DNA from: JBAZMA01 sp041649995
GTDB lineage: Bacteria > Omnitrophota > Gorgyraeia > Velamenicoccales > Velamenicoccaceae
NCBI GenBank assembly: GCA_041649995.1
Contig: JBAZMA010000022.1
Span: 1-23,765 of the forward strand
Reading direction: 5' to 3'
Length of the DNA: 23,765 nt
Shown here: positions 16,016 to 23,637 of the stretch, one piece after another
Numbering within the stretch: the first letter of the stretch is position 1
How the letters are laid out: each line of letters opens with the position of its first letter
The notes under the pieces: model-generated
Seen by the model: only the letters and a program-made list of their open reading frames with translations
What the model was told of the DNA's origin: nothing
Database searches by the model: none
Made by a program: the position numbers and the translations under genes

Positions 16016-16516
16016 ATGATTATTAAAGGGAAGGCGCACATTTTCGGGGAGAACGTCAATACGGACGATATTATTTCCGCCCGTTATCTGAATACCGTTG
16101 ACCCCAAGGAACTGGGAAGCCATTGCATGGAGATCCTGGATGCCGATTTCCCGAAAAAAGTGAAACCGGGGGACATTGTCGTCGCAGGAACAAACTTCGG
16201 CTGCGGTTCTTCGCGTGAACACGCGCCCATTTCTCTCAAGGGTTGCGGAGTTTCCCTTGTTATTGCCAAAAATTTCGCGCGGATTTTTTACCGCAACAGC
16301 ATCAATATCGGCCTGCCCATCATCGCCCTGAAGGAAGCCGGCGAGATTCGCGCGGGAGACGAGCTGGAAGCGGACCTCGGCAAGGGCGAGATCAGGAATC
16401 TGACGCAGGGAAAGGTTTACCAGTCGGCTCCATTCCCGGATTTTGTCTGCCAGATCGTCGAAAAGGGCGGGCTTGTGAATTGGGTGAAATCAAAAACAAT
16501 TAAGAATGAAAAATGA
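16016..16516 (+). CDS. leuD: 3-isopropylmalate dehydratase/homoaconitase-type small subunit
   Basis: The swivel subunit that pairs with the large subunit and sets substrate specificity; 166 residues from the ATG at 16016 (a TTG at 16007 would add three). NTDDII is at 15-20 and the GCGSSREHAP substrate-phosphate-type loop lies in the middle. The specificity loop reads YLNT at 24-27. From memory, methanogen homoaconitase has Arg at the equivalent place and isopropylmalate isomerase a small hydrophobic residue, so Asn26 leaves the substrate open. The last residues (KTIKNEK) are encoded by the AT-rich repeat at 16498 onward, a sign that the repeat has captured the gene end. Confidence 0.9.
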   Translation: MIIKGKAHIFGENVNTDDIISARYLNTVDPKELGSHCMEILDADFPKKVKPGDIVVAGTNFGCGSSREHAPISLKGCGVSLVIAKNFARIFYRNSINIGLPIIALKEAGEIRAGDELEADLGKGEIRNLTQGKVYQSAPFPDFVCQIVEKGGLVNWVKSKTIKNEK

Positions 16517-16552
16517 AGAAGGAAGGATCAAATTCTTAATTCTTCGTTTTTT
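16498..16552. repeat. AT-rich repeat in inverted form before the leuB-like gene
   Basis: AATTAAGAAT (16498-16507) pairs with ATTCTTAATT (16532-16541). An alternative stem pairs AAAAATGAAGAA (16509-16520) with TTCTTCGTTTTT (16541-16552) through one G-T wobble. The two stems share bases near 16541, so they appear mutually exclusive, and the second ends in a T-rich tract. This could be a weak attenuator or simply two facing copies of the dispersed AT repeat. Confidence 0.45.
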
Positions 16553-16566
16553 ATTGGAGGTTTCAG

Positions 16567-17616
16567 ATGTATAAGATAGCAGTGATTCCCGGCGATGGGA
16601 CAGGGCCTGAAGTGGTGGCTGAGGGATTGAAGGTCCTTAAGGCGGCGGGCGAAAAATTCGGTTTTCAGTACCAGACAAAAGAATTCGATTTCAGCGGCAA
16701 GCGGTATTTGAAGACCGGAAAGCTCGTTGAGGATAAAGACGTCGAGGAACTCAAGACGTATCAGGCGATCTATCTGGGGGCTGTCGGCGACCCGGATGTA
16801 AAGCCCGGCATCATAGAAACAGGTGTTTTGCTGAAACTCAGGTTCGCGCTCGACCAATACATTAATCTGAGGCCTGTCAAACTTTACAATTCCATTTTTT
16901 GTCCTTTAAAGGACAAGAAGCCGGAAGATATCGATTTTGTGGTTATTCGCGAGAACAGTGAGGGCCTCTATAAGGGCATGGGTGAATTCCAGAACAAGGG
17001 CACCAAGGACGAAGTGGCGATCCAGCTTTCCTATAATACCAGGAAGGGGGTGGAGCGCTGCATCCGTTACGCCTTTGAATACACCCGCAAACGCAATAGG
17101 AGGAAACAGCTGACGCTTTGCGGCAAGACGAACGTTTTGACCTTTGCCTGGGACCTGTGGCAGAGAACGTTTAACGAAGTGGCCAGGGAATACCCTGATG
17201 TCAAAACGGACTACGCGCATGTGGACGCGACAACCATGTGGTTTGTCAAAAATCCGGAGTGGTTCGACGTGATCGTGACCGACAATATGTTCGGAGATAT
17301 CATCACGGACTTAGGGGCGATGATCCAGGGGGGTATGGGAATTGCGGCCGGGGGCAATATGAATCCGGACGGCGTTTCCATGTTTGAGCCCATCGGGGGC
17401 TCCGCTCCGAAATACACGGGAAAAAATGTCATTAATCCGCTGGCCGCGATTTGCGCCGCGGGTATGATGATGGAAAGCCTGGGAGAAATAAAAGCCGCGC
17501 GGGCCATTGAAAACGCCGTGATCAAGCTTGTTCAGACGGAAGTCAAGAGCCTGGCGGCCGGGAAAATGGGATATTCAACGACGCAGATCGGAGATATGGT
17601 CGTTAAGAACCTTTGA
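16567..17616 (+). CDS. leuB: Isocitrate/3-isopropylmalate dehydrogenase family enzyme
   Basis: An oxidative decarboxylase of 2-hydroxy acids, 349 residues. The N-terminal IPGDGTGPEVV and GAVGDPDVKPGI, then the substrate helix LLKLRFALDQYINLRPVKL, place it in the beta-decarboxylating dehydrogenase family. Tyr135, Lys187 and the Asp residues of DNMFGDIITD (239-248) form the active site. The C-terminal GGSAPKYTGKNVINPLA is the variant cofactor-loop form also seen in tartrate/D-malate-type members. Together with leuC and leuD it most likely serves leucine synthesis; isocitrate or homoisocitrate are alternatives, so the symbol is provisional. GGAGG (16556-16560) lies 6 bases before the ATG. Confidence 0.82.
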   Translation: MYKIAVIPGDGTGPEVVAEGLKVLKAAGEKFGFQYQTKEFDFSGKRYLKTGKLVEDKDVEELKTYQAIYLGAVGDPDVKPGIIETGVLLKLRFALDQYINLRPVKLYNSIFCPLKDKKPEDIDFVVIRENSEGLYKGMGEFQNKGTKDEVAIQLSYNTRKGVERCIRYAFEYTRKRNRRKQLTLCGKTNVLTFAWDLWQRTFNEVAREYPDVKTDYAHVDATTMWFVKNPEWFDVIVTDNMFGDIITDLGAMIQGGMGIAAGGNMNPDGVSMFEPIGGSAPKYTGKNVINPLAAICAAGMMMESLGEIKAARAIENAVIKLVQTEVKSLAAGKMGYSTTQIGDMVVKNL

Positions 17617-17649
17617 GACGCTGCCGTTGAAAATTTAACGAGGAAAATC

Positions 17650-18672
17650 ATGAGAAAAAAAGCAAAATATCATATCGCGGTGGTGGGGGTAGGCGCTGTG
17701 GGCATTGAAATGCTCAGGGTGCTTAAATCCAGGAATTTTCCTGTGGGAACCCTTAAGGTCCTGGCCAGGAGCGAACGCGATATCGTTGTCGATGGTTCCT
17801 CTTACCATGTGGAGGCTATTTCTCCGGAGTCTTTTGAAGGCGTTGACATTGCCTTGTTTGCCGGAACCGAAGGCGAAAAAGGTGCGGCCGTTACTTACGC
17901 GCCGGAAGCCGTCAAGCGCGGCGCGATCGTGATCGACAACGGGGCTGATTTCCGCATGGAGCCTGATGTGCCCCTGGTTGTGCCTGAGGTCAATCCCAGG
18001 GATATCAAGCTGGCCAAAAAGGGCAGGGGGATTATCGCCAATCCGAATTGTTCCACTATTCAGATGGTCGTGGCTTTGGCGCCGATCCATAAGCTTTATA
18101 AGATCAAACGCGTGATCGTCTCAACCTATCAGGCGGCTTCAGGCGCCGGCAGCAAGGCTGTTACTGAACTTTTTGAACAGACCCGGGCTGTTTTGGCCGG
18201 GCATGAGGATGTCAGGCCTGAGGCCCTGCCGCAAAGGATCGCCTTCAACATCTTCCCGCAGATCGGCGGGTTTGCCGACTGTGATTACACCAGCGAAGAA
18301 TGGAAGATGATCAAAGAGACGCACAAGATCCTTCATTCCGAGAAGATCATGGTGTCGGCCACGACTGTGCGCGTGCCTGTGCGCACCAGCCACAGCGAAT
18401 CCGTGTATCTGGAGACGAAGCGGCCCGTGGACATCGAAGAGGCCAAAAAAATCCTCTCCCAGTCCGAAGGGATCAAGGTCATGGATGATGTCAAGGGCTG
18501 CGGATTTCCGCTGCCTGTGGAGATCGAGGGCAAGGATGAAGTTTTTGTCGGCCGCCTCCGCAAGGACCCTTATAACGACAAGGGGATGTGGATGTGGATT
18601 GTCGCCGATAACCTGCGTAAGGGCGCGGCCACGAACGCGGTTCAGATCGCCGAGTTATTGATCAAAAGATAA
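17650..18672 (+). CDS. asd: Aspartate-semialdehyde dehydrogenase
   Basis: Makes aspartate semialdehyde for lysine/diaminopimelate, threonine and methionine. The protein is 340 residues. The NADP loop GVGAVG is at 13-18, the nucleophile is Cys134 in NPNCSTIQ, followed by the family text TYQAASGAG, and the general base is His248 in VPVRTSHSES. These fit Asd better than the related ArgC/LysY. GAGGA at 17640-17644 lies 5 bases before the ATG. It is 33 bases after the leuB-like gene, so the four amino-acid genes probably share a transcript. A palindrome starts at its stop codon. Confidence 0.94.
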   Translation: MRKKAKYHIAVVGVGAVGIEMLRVLKSRNFPVGTLKVLARSERDIVVDGSSYHVEAISPESFEGVDIALFAGTEGEKGAAVTYAPEAVKRGAIVIDNGADFRMEPDVPLVVPEVNPRDIKLAKKGRGIIANPNCSTIQMVVALAPIHKLYKIKRVIVSTYQAASGAGSKAVTELFEQTRAVLAGHEDVRPEALPQRIAFNIFPQIGGFADCDYTSEEWKMIKETHKILHSEKIMVSATTVRVPVRTSHSESVYLETKRPVDIEEAKKILSQSEGIKVMDDVKGCGFPLPVEIEGKDEVFVGRLRKDPYNDKGMWMWIVADNLRKGAATNAVQIAELLIKR

Positions 18673-18673
18673 T

Positions 18674-18755
18674 ATCGTTATAGCGTTATTGGGTTATAGG
18701 GTTGCCGCTTTTGCCCTATAGCGCTAAAACTCAATAATACTATAACGATTTTTTT
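18674..18755. repeat. Large imperfect palindrome between asd and truA, ending in T7
   Basis: Nested arms pair ATCGTTATAG (18674-18683) with CTATAACGAT (18740-18749), TTATTG (18686-18691) with CAATAA (18732-18737), and ATAGGG (18696-18701) with CCCTAT (18714-18719). A T7 tract (18749-18755) runs straight into the truA ATG. As RNA this would be a long AU-rich hairpin plus U-tract, so it could end the asd transcript. The repeated GTTATAG/TTATAGCG text also marks it as a dispersed repeat-type element. Confidence 0.6.
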
Positions 18756-19562
18756 ATGCCTACCTTCAAGCTGACCCTTCAGTATGACGGAACCCGGTAT
18801 GCCGGCTGGCAGAGGCAGACCAGCCGTGGCGGCGCGCCCAGACAATCCCCCCGATTGAAGACCGTCCAGGAGGAACTGGAAAAGGCGATGGAAAGGGTCG
18901 TCGGCCACAAGGTTTGCGCCGAGAGCTCCGGCAGGACCGATTCCGGCGTTCACGCTGTGGCCCAGGCGGTCCACTGTTCGACGACCAGCAAGATCCCCGC
19001 TGTCCCTTTGAGGAACGCTTTGAACAGGTTCCTGCCGCAGGATATTTCCGTTACTGCCTCAGAGTCCGTTGCTTCCGGATTCCACGCGCGGTTTTGCGCC
19101 CGATCAAAAACATATCACTACGTCATTCTTCCTCAAACAGAACGTTCCGTTTTTTTGAAAAGGTATGTCTGCCTGACCAAATATGACCTGTCCGTTCGCC
19201 TGATGCGCCGTTCCGCGACGTGCCTCGTCGGAAAACATGATTTTTCCTCTTTTCAGGCCTCTGACAGGAGCGCGCGGAAATCCACCGCAGAGGTCATGAA
19301 AATCAAGGTCCGCGAATCTCTTGGGTCAGACATCCTGCCGTTCTTAAAAGGCGTCCGGTTGATCACCATCGAGATCCAGGCGCGCGGGTTCGTAAGAGGT
19401 ATGGTGCGTAATATCGCGGGTACCTTGATCGAAGTCGGCCGCGGGAAACTGGCTGCGGGAGACGTGAAGGATATCCTGGAAAAACGGGACAGGCGCTTTG
19501 CCGGTCCGTGCGCGCCTCCCCAGGGGCTTTATCTGACAGAGGTTTGTTACGGGAAAGACTGA
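18756..19562 (+). CDS. truA: tRNA pseudouridine(38-40) synthase
   Basis: Converts U38-40 in tRNA anticodon stems to pseudouridine. The protein is 268 residues. The catalytic Asp62 lies in SGRTDSGVHAVAQ, the N-terminus LTLQYDGTRYAGWQ is typical, and GFVRGMVRNIAGTLIEVGRG is the C-terminal signature. Between GWQ and TVQEELE there are about 16 residues (RQTSRGGAPRQSPRLK), several more than I remember for the family, so a small basic loop insertion. There is no visible ribosome site, because the ATG comes directly after the T7 tract of the palindrome. Confidence 0.95.
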   Translation: MPTFKLTLQYDGTRYAGWQRQTSRGGAPRQSPRLKTVQEELEKAMERVVGHKVCAESSGRTDSGVHAVAQAVHCSTTSKIPAVPLRNALNRFLPQDISVTASESVASGFHARFCARSKTYHYVILPQTERSVFLKRYVCLTKYDLSVRLMRRSATCLVGKHDFSSFQASDRSARKSTAEVMKIKVRESLGSDILPFLKGVRLITIEIQARGFVRGMVRNIAGTLIEVGRGKLAAGDVKDILEKRDRRFAGPCAPPQGLYLTEVCYGKD

Positions 19563-19625
19563 TCTTTTTTGGCCCGAGGGGTGCTTTGACAAGGCCCAAG
19601 GGACAACGCCAGTTCTTTTGCTTTT

Positions 19626-21176
19626 ATGAAGAATGAATCGCTTGGAGAATCAAAAGATTCACTTGCCCGCGTCTTCCGCTGGGATTTCTTTTCTTTCCTG
19701 ATTTTTTTGACCGTCCTGTTGTTTCAATTTTCCGCCTGGCACAGATTTCCCCTTTTTCTGGATGATTATTACCATTTGTCCGTCCTGCGGGGTTTCAGCG
19801 AAGCGGGGGGATGGGTCGGCGAGGCTTTCTGGGAGTACGCGCCTGTAGGCAGGCCGCACTTGTACCCGCCTTTATGGCATATCCTGGAATGGCTCCTGCA
19901 CAGCCTGGGTGCGGACCTGATTTCCGTAGCCAGGCTTTCCAATGTCCTGGTGTATCCGTTTTTCCTTGGAAGCGCGTGGCTGCTCATTCGCCGGCAGGCA
20001 GGCCCACGCATGGCTTTCTGGGCGTCTTTTTTCCTTCTTTCCTCGGAATCCCTGTATCTGGCCGTCATCAACAATATTCCTTTCACCCTTGCCTTTTGTT
20101 TCGGCCTTCTGGCTTTTTACGCCCTCCTCAAAGATAGACCCGTTTCTTCCTGTCTGGCCCTGACCGCCGCTTTCTACACGCACAGCCTTATGCCCTGGTT
20201 ATTTTTGGGGGCGCTCTTGTTGTGGGGAGCGCTGGAAAAGCGCAGGGATGTCTGGAAGGCCGTTTTCGCGGCTTTTGTCCTCAGCCTTCCCATCCTCGCG
20301 CATCAGGCGCGCTTTCTTTCTTTTGTGCGGCTCGTGAAGCCCCTGGATTTTTATTATCTCAGTTTTGACCCTCTTCTTATGCTCGGCGCCCTGGCGGGAT
20401 TTTGGCTGTCCGCGCGCAGGGCCGGCATTTTCCGTTTCTTCCGCCTTTTGGCGGGGATTTTTCTTTTTTTGATGGTTACGCATCGCAGCCGGCTTCTGTC
20501 GGGGCACGGCATAGTATTCTTTTCTTTTTTTGCTGCCGCCTTTGTGGATTTCATTTGGAGCAAGATTTCCGTAAAGGTGCGGCCTGCCGCCCTCATAGCC
20601 ATGGTGCTGATTTTCCAGGTATTCGGGCCTAAAATTTCCTGGGATCCTGAAGGTAGCAGGGCGCGTTGGACCTGGGCGGATACCCCTGTTATGTATTGGA
20701 TGGGCAGGGAGCCGGCCCGGGCGGGAATCAAGGCGGAGACGATCTATTATCCCAAATGGATCGATGAATGCGCGCGCCTTGTCGTGGAGCGTTCAGATCC
20801 CGACGATATTCTTTACTCCAATTATGATTATGGCGGGGGGCTGGTTGCTGTGCTGGCCGGGAGGGCCACATCATCCGCCATGCTTTCCGAAGTCCGGCCT
20901 TTCCGGGATTTTGACCAGATCGCCAGCGCCCATTGGGTGCTTTGGTTTAAGGATGCCGACGGCCTTTCCGCCGATGCCCTGGAGTCTGTGAGGCGGGCCT
21001 ATGACTTGAGAAAGACGGACGAGACAGAAATTGCCGTCCTGTTGTCAAATCCTCAGGCTTCTGAAAAACGAAGCATCAAAGCCGCCCGCGTGCCCTTTGT
21101 TGTCTGTCTGGCCTTTCTTTTGGCGGGCGCGGCCGCCATTTTTCTGGAAGGTTGGCTGTGGAAACGAGCCCGATAA
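19626..21176 (+). CDS. Multi-TM GT-C-like membrane glycosyltransferase, first of a pair
   Basis: A 516-residue integral membrane protein. The first membrane segment is about 21-38; it is followed by FLDDYYH with Asp46/Asp47, in the position of the acidic motif of GT-C (PMT/ArnT-like) transferases, and then GRPHLYPPLWHIL. About eight to ten hydrophobic segments follow to about residue 350. A soluble, probably periplasmic domain comes next (about 355-485), then a final helix. GT-C enzymes move sugars from polyprenyl-phosphate donors to proteins or glycans outside the membrane. No donor or acceptor is identifiable. Its stop is 3 bases from the next gene, which is similar in design but not in sequence. 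The start has no clear ribosome site. Confidence 0.75.
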   Translation: MKNESLGESKDSLARVFRWDFFSFLIFLTVLLFQFSAWHRFPLFLDDYYHLSVLRGFSEAGGWVGEAFWEYAPVGRPHLYPPLWHILEWLLHSLGADLISVARLSNVLVYPFFLGSAWLLIRRQAGPRMAFWASFFLLSSESLYLAVINNIPFTLAFCFGLLAFYALLKDRPVSSCLALTAAFYTHSLMPWLFLGALLLWGALEKRRDVWKAVFAAFVLSLPILAHQARFLSFVRLVKPLDFYYLSFDPLLMLGALAGFWLSARRAGIFRFFRLLAGIFLFLMVTHRSRLLSGHGIVFFSFFAAAFVDFIWSKISVKVRPAALIAMVLIFQVFGPKISWDPEGSRARWTWADTPVMYWMGREPARAGIKAETIYYPKWIDECARLVVERSDPDDILYSNYDYGGGLVAVLAGRATSSAMLSEVRPFRDFDQIASAHWVLWFKDADGLSADALESVRRAYDLRKTDETEIAVLLSNPQASEKRSIKAARVPFVVCLAFLLAGAAAIFLEGWLWKRAR

Positions 21177-21179
21177 TCT

Positions 21180-22709
21180 ATGGAAAAATTTTTTCTCCAT
21201 TTTTTTAGCGCCTTTTATCCCTGGTTCGCGCAGATGCTGTTTGTGGCCTTCGCGGCCGCATTCGTTTTTGCCTTTAAGGACATTCCAAAGGCCTTCGCCG
21301 GACTTTCCTCAAGGAGCCTGATCGCGCTGGCGCTGATCCTGGCGGCAGGGGCTCTCGTGCGAACTTACGGCGTGCCGCACATGCATCATGTGTTCTTTGA
21401 TGAGGTCGATCATCTCAACATCGCCCAAAACCTGTCTGTTTCCGGCCGGCTCTGGATGACGGCCTGCGGAGGGCCGGGTCACTGCGATGTGGGCATTTTG
21501 TCATTCTGGCCCCCGGTTTATCATGTTTTGCTCAGCGCGCTCTTTTCCGTTTTCGGGTTCAGTCAACCCCTGGCTTTCGGGCTTACGGTTGTCTTGTCTG
21601 TTTTGACCCTGGCGCTTGTTTTTGTGTTTGTTTTTCTGTTATTTGACGATGAAACGACGGCCCTTTTGGCCGCGTCTCTGTTTTGCGTGCTGCCTGTTCA
21701 TTTGAAATACAGCGGGACGACTGCCCTGGAAATACCTTCTGTTTTTTTTACGGTCCTGGCTTTGTCTTGCGCCCTGCTTTTTCGCAAAATCGGCAAGCCG
21801 GCTTTTTTCGGTATGTTTTTGTCCGCGGCGGGCCTTGCCGTTTACACGCGGCCTGAAAATGTGTTTCTGCTTCCTTTTTTCCTTGTCTGCGCCGGGCGGC
21901 GCTTCAGGGGCAGGGATCTTTTTTTCTGCGGTTTTCTGGCCCTTGCGCTGTTCCTGCAGATTTACGCCAACATTTTCGTATTCCCTGTCCCCGGATGGTC
22001 CGGGGCGTGGCAGGGGGCTGCCGCGTCTGTCAAGGCGCATGTTGGGGCCAATCTGGCCTCCTGGTTTCTGGGGTATTTTCCCTGGGTCCTGACACTCTTT
22101 GCTGTCTGGGGTTCTCTGGTTCTTTGGAAAACACGTCGACGGGTTTTTGTCTGGGCTTTTGTCTGGATCCTTTTTTTCTTTCTCCTGTATGCCTCATATT
22201 ATATCGGCGTCTCCGACCGTTACGCCATGAGCGTCTATCTGCCTTTGACGGTTTTGGCGGCCGCTGGGTTAAAGCAGGTGTGGAGGTATCTGGAAAAGAA
22301 AGGATATCTCAAGGGGCTGTGCCTGGCGGCGCTGGCTGTCACCGGATACTTTTCTTTCCTTGGTTTGCTGGATCCGGTTTTTTCCAGTCCCCTTTACCGG
22401 GAAGAGGAATTCATCAGGGCTTCTGGAGACCTGATCCCCGCGGATGCCTATGTGATCAGCGCCAATCCTGCTATCGTCATTGTCACAGCGCAGAGGCAGG
22501 CTGTTCAGCCTGCTGTCCTGGCCGAGATAGACCCATGGCCCGAGGCAATCGTCCTTTTCAAGGATTTGTGGTGGCATGAGGGGGTTCCCGGGCAAAAAGA
22601 GGTGGAGGGGAGGCTGCGCCGGGAATATAGGGCCCGTGTCCTGGCGCGTGAGCCGATCGGCCAGGGCAGGTCCCTGGAGCTGGTTCTCTTAAAAAAAGGG
22701 TTGACATGA
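21180..22709 (+). CDS. Multi-TM GT-C-like membrane glycosyltransferase, second of a pair
   Basis: A 509-residue membrane protein of the PMT-like GT-C type. Helices at about 15-33 and 45-61 precede the acidic loop motif FFDEVDHLNIAQNL (Asp74/Glu75), then WPPVYHVLLSALFSVFG, as in PMT_2-family proteins. Around ten further hydrophobic segments lead to a soluble C-terminal domain from about 400 that holds ANPAIVIVTAQRQAV. It is almost fused to the preceding gene (3-base gap), so the two are translated together and may act on the same glycan. The -35 box of the rplM promoter lies inside its last codons. Confidence 0.8.
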   Translation: MEKFFLHFFSAFYPWFAQMLFVAFAAAFVFAFKDIPKAFAGLSSRSLIALALILAAGALVRTYGVPHMHHVFFDEVDHLNIAQNLSVSGRLWMTACGGPGHCDVGILSFWPPVYHVLLSALFSVFGFSQPLAFGLTVVLSVLTLALVFVFVFLLFDDETTALLAASLFCVLPVHLKYSGTTALEIPSVFFTVLALSCALLFRKIGKPAFFGMFLSAAGLAVYTRPENVFLLPFFLVCAGRRFRGRDLFFCGFLALALFLQIYANIFVFPVPGWSGAWQGAAASVKAHVGANLASWFLGYFPWVLTLFAVWGSLVLWKTRRRVFVWAFVWILFFFLLYASYYIGVSDRYAMSVYLPLTVLAAAGLKQVWRYLEKKGYLKGLCLAALAVTGYFSFLGLLDPVFSSPLYREEEFIRASGDLIPADAYVISANPAIVIVTAQRQAVQPAVLAEIDPWPEAIVLFKDLWWHEGVPGQKEVEGRLRREYRARVLAREPIGQGRSLELVLLKKGLT

Positions 22710-22729
22710 AATGACGCTTATGTTATATT
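22701..22729 (+). promoter_or_regulatory. Near-consensus sigma70 promoter for rplM-rpsI
   Basis: The -35 box TTGACA (22701-22706) is perfect, the spacer is 17 bases, and the -10 box is TATATT (22724-22729). Transcription should start around 22735-22739, yet the rplM ATG is at 22739, leaving 0-4 leader bases. The -35 lies within the end of the upstream coding sequence. Confidence 0.85.
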
Positions 22730-22738
22730 TTCACTCTT

Positions 22739-23176
22739 ATGAAAACCTACATGGCGAACCAAACAAACACAAATGCCGCCCAGAAACAGTGGTTCCTGGT
22801 GGATGCCAAGGGCAAGATCCTCGGTCGTCTCTCCGCTAGGGTGGCCACCGTGATCCGCGGCAAACATACTCCCAGATATACCCCCAATTTCGATACGGGG
22901 GACCACGTGGTTGTGATCAACGCCAAGGCGATCCGCGTGACAGGCAGGAAGCTCAAGGAAAAGCAGTATCTTCGTTTTTCAGGCTATCCGGGGGGTCTCA
23001 AGAGCACAAGCCTTGAAAAGATGCTGGAGACCAAGCCGGCCGATGTCATAAGGCACGCCGTGCGCAGGATGTTGCCATCAGGCCCCTTGAGCCGCGATAT
23101 GCTCAAAAAACTGAGAGTTTTTCCGGGGAGCGAACATCCTTATAAAAAAATTAAATTTGTTTCTTTAGAGGTCTGA
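22739..23176 (+). CDS. rplM: 50S ribosomal protein L13
   Basis: An early-assembling large-subunit protein, 145 residues. The N-terminus MKTYMA is highly conserved in the family and supports the ATG at 22739 over the Met5 codon at 22751. WFLVDAKGKILGRLSARVATVIRGKHTPRYTP and the GDHVVVINA region are typical, as is the C-terminal FPGSEHPY. There is no ribosome binding site, and the promoter places the transcript start at or within a few bases of the ATG, so translation is probably leaderless. rpsI follows after 1 base, the usual bacterial pair. Confidence 0.97.
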   Translation: MKTYMANQTNTNAAQKQWFLVDAKGKILGRLSARVATVIRGKHTPRYTPNFDTGDHVVVINAKAIRVTGRKLKEKQYLRFSGYPGGLKSTSLEKMLETKPADVIRHAVRRMLPSGPLSRDMLKKLRVFPGSEHPYKKIKFVSLEV

Positions 23177-23177
23177 T

Positions 23178-23576
23178 ATGCCCACAGAAAACATTGTTTT
23201 TATCGCAACAGGAAGGCGCAAGGAAGCGGTCGCCAGGGTTCGTATGATCCCCGGCGGCGGTAAGATTGTGGTCAACAAGCGCGCTTTCGACAAATACTTT
23301 GTCAGAGAAACGGACCGGATCATCGTGCATCAGCCTTTTGAGGCCACCAACACGAAGAATAAATACGATGTGACGGCCCTTGTGGATGGAGGAGGATTGA
23401 CCGGCCAGGCTGGCGCGTTAAGGCATGGTATTTCGCGCGCCTTGTCACATATCGATACCGAGTTCCACCACATTTTAAGAAAAGGCGGTTATCTGACGAG
23501 AGATCCTCGCACAAAAGAGCGCAAGAAATACGGGCAGAAGGGCGCCCGCAAGCGCTTCCAGTGGACGAAGAGATAA
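23178..23576 (+). CDS. rpsI: 30S ribosomal protein S9
   Basis: A small-subunit protein whose basic C-terminal tail reaches the P-site tRNA. The 132 residues contain the early ATGRRKEAVARVRMIPG and the tail region LTRDPRTKERKKYGQKGARKRFQWTKR in its usual form, ending Lys-Arg. The ATG is 1 base after the rplM stop, so the pair is translationally coupled. A strong terminator follows. Confidence 0.97.
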   Translation: MPTENIVFIATGRRKEAVARVRMIPGGGKIVVNKRAFDKYFVRETDRIIVHQPFEATNTKNKYDVTALVDGGGLTGQAGALRHGISRALSHIDTEFHHILRKGGYLTRDPRTKERKKYGQKGARKRFQWTKR

Positions 23577-23601
23577 GCAGCGATCGACAGAGTTTTACAA
23601 G

Positions 23602-23631
23602 AATCCGCCGCAAAAACGGCGGATTTTTTTT
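23602..23631 (+). terminator. Intrinsic terminator of rplM-rpsI
   Basis: AATCCGCCG (23602-23610) pairs perfectly with CGGCGGATT (23617-23625) around the loop CAAAAA. The T8 run is 23624-23631. It lies 25 bases after rpsI. Confidence 0.95.
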
Positions 23632-23637
23632 GAGCTC

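Noticed and set aside
17650..18672. ArgC or LysY instead of Asd
   Set aside because: TYQAASGAG and VPVRTSHSES around Cys134 and His248 fit aspartate-semialdehyde dehydrogenase better, and no arg or LysW-type genes are nearby.
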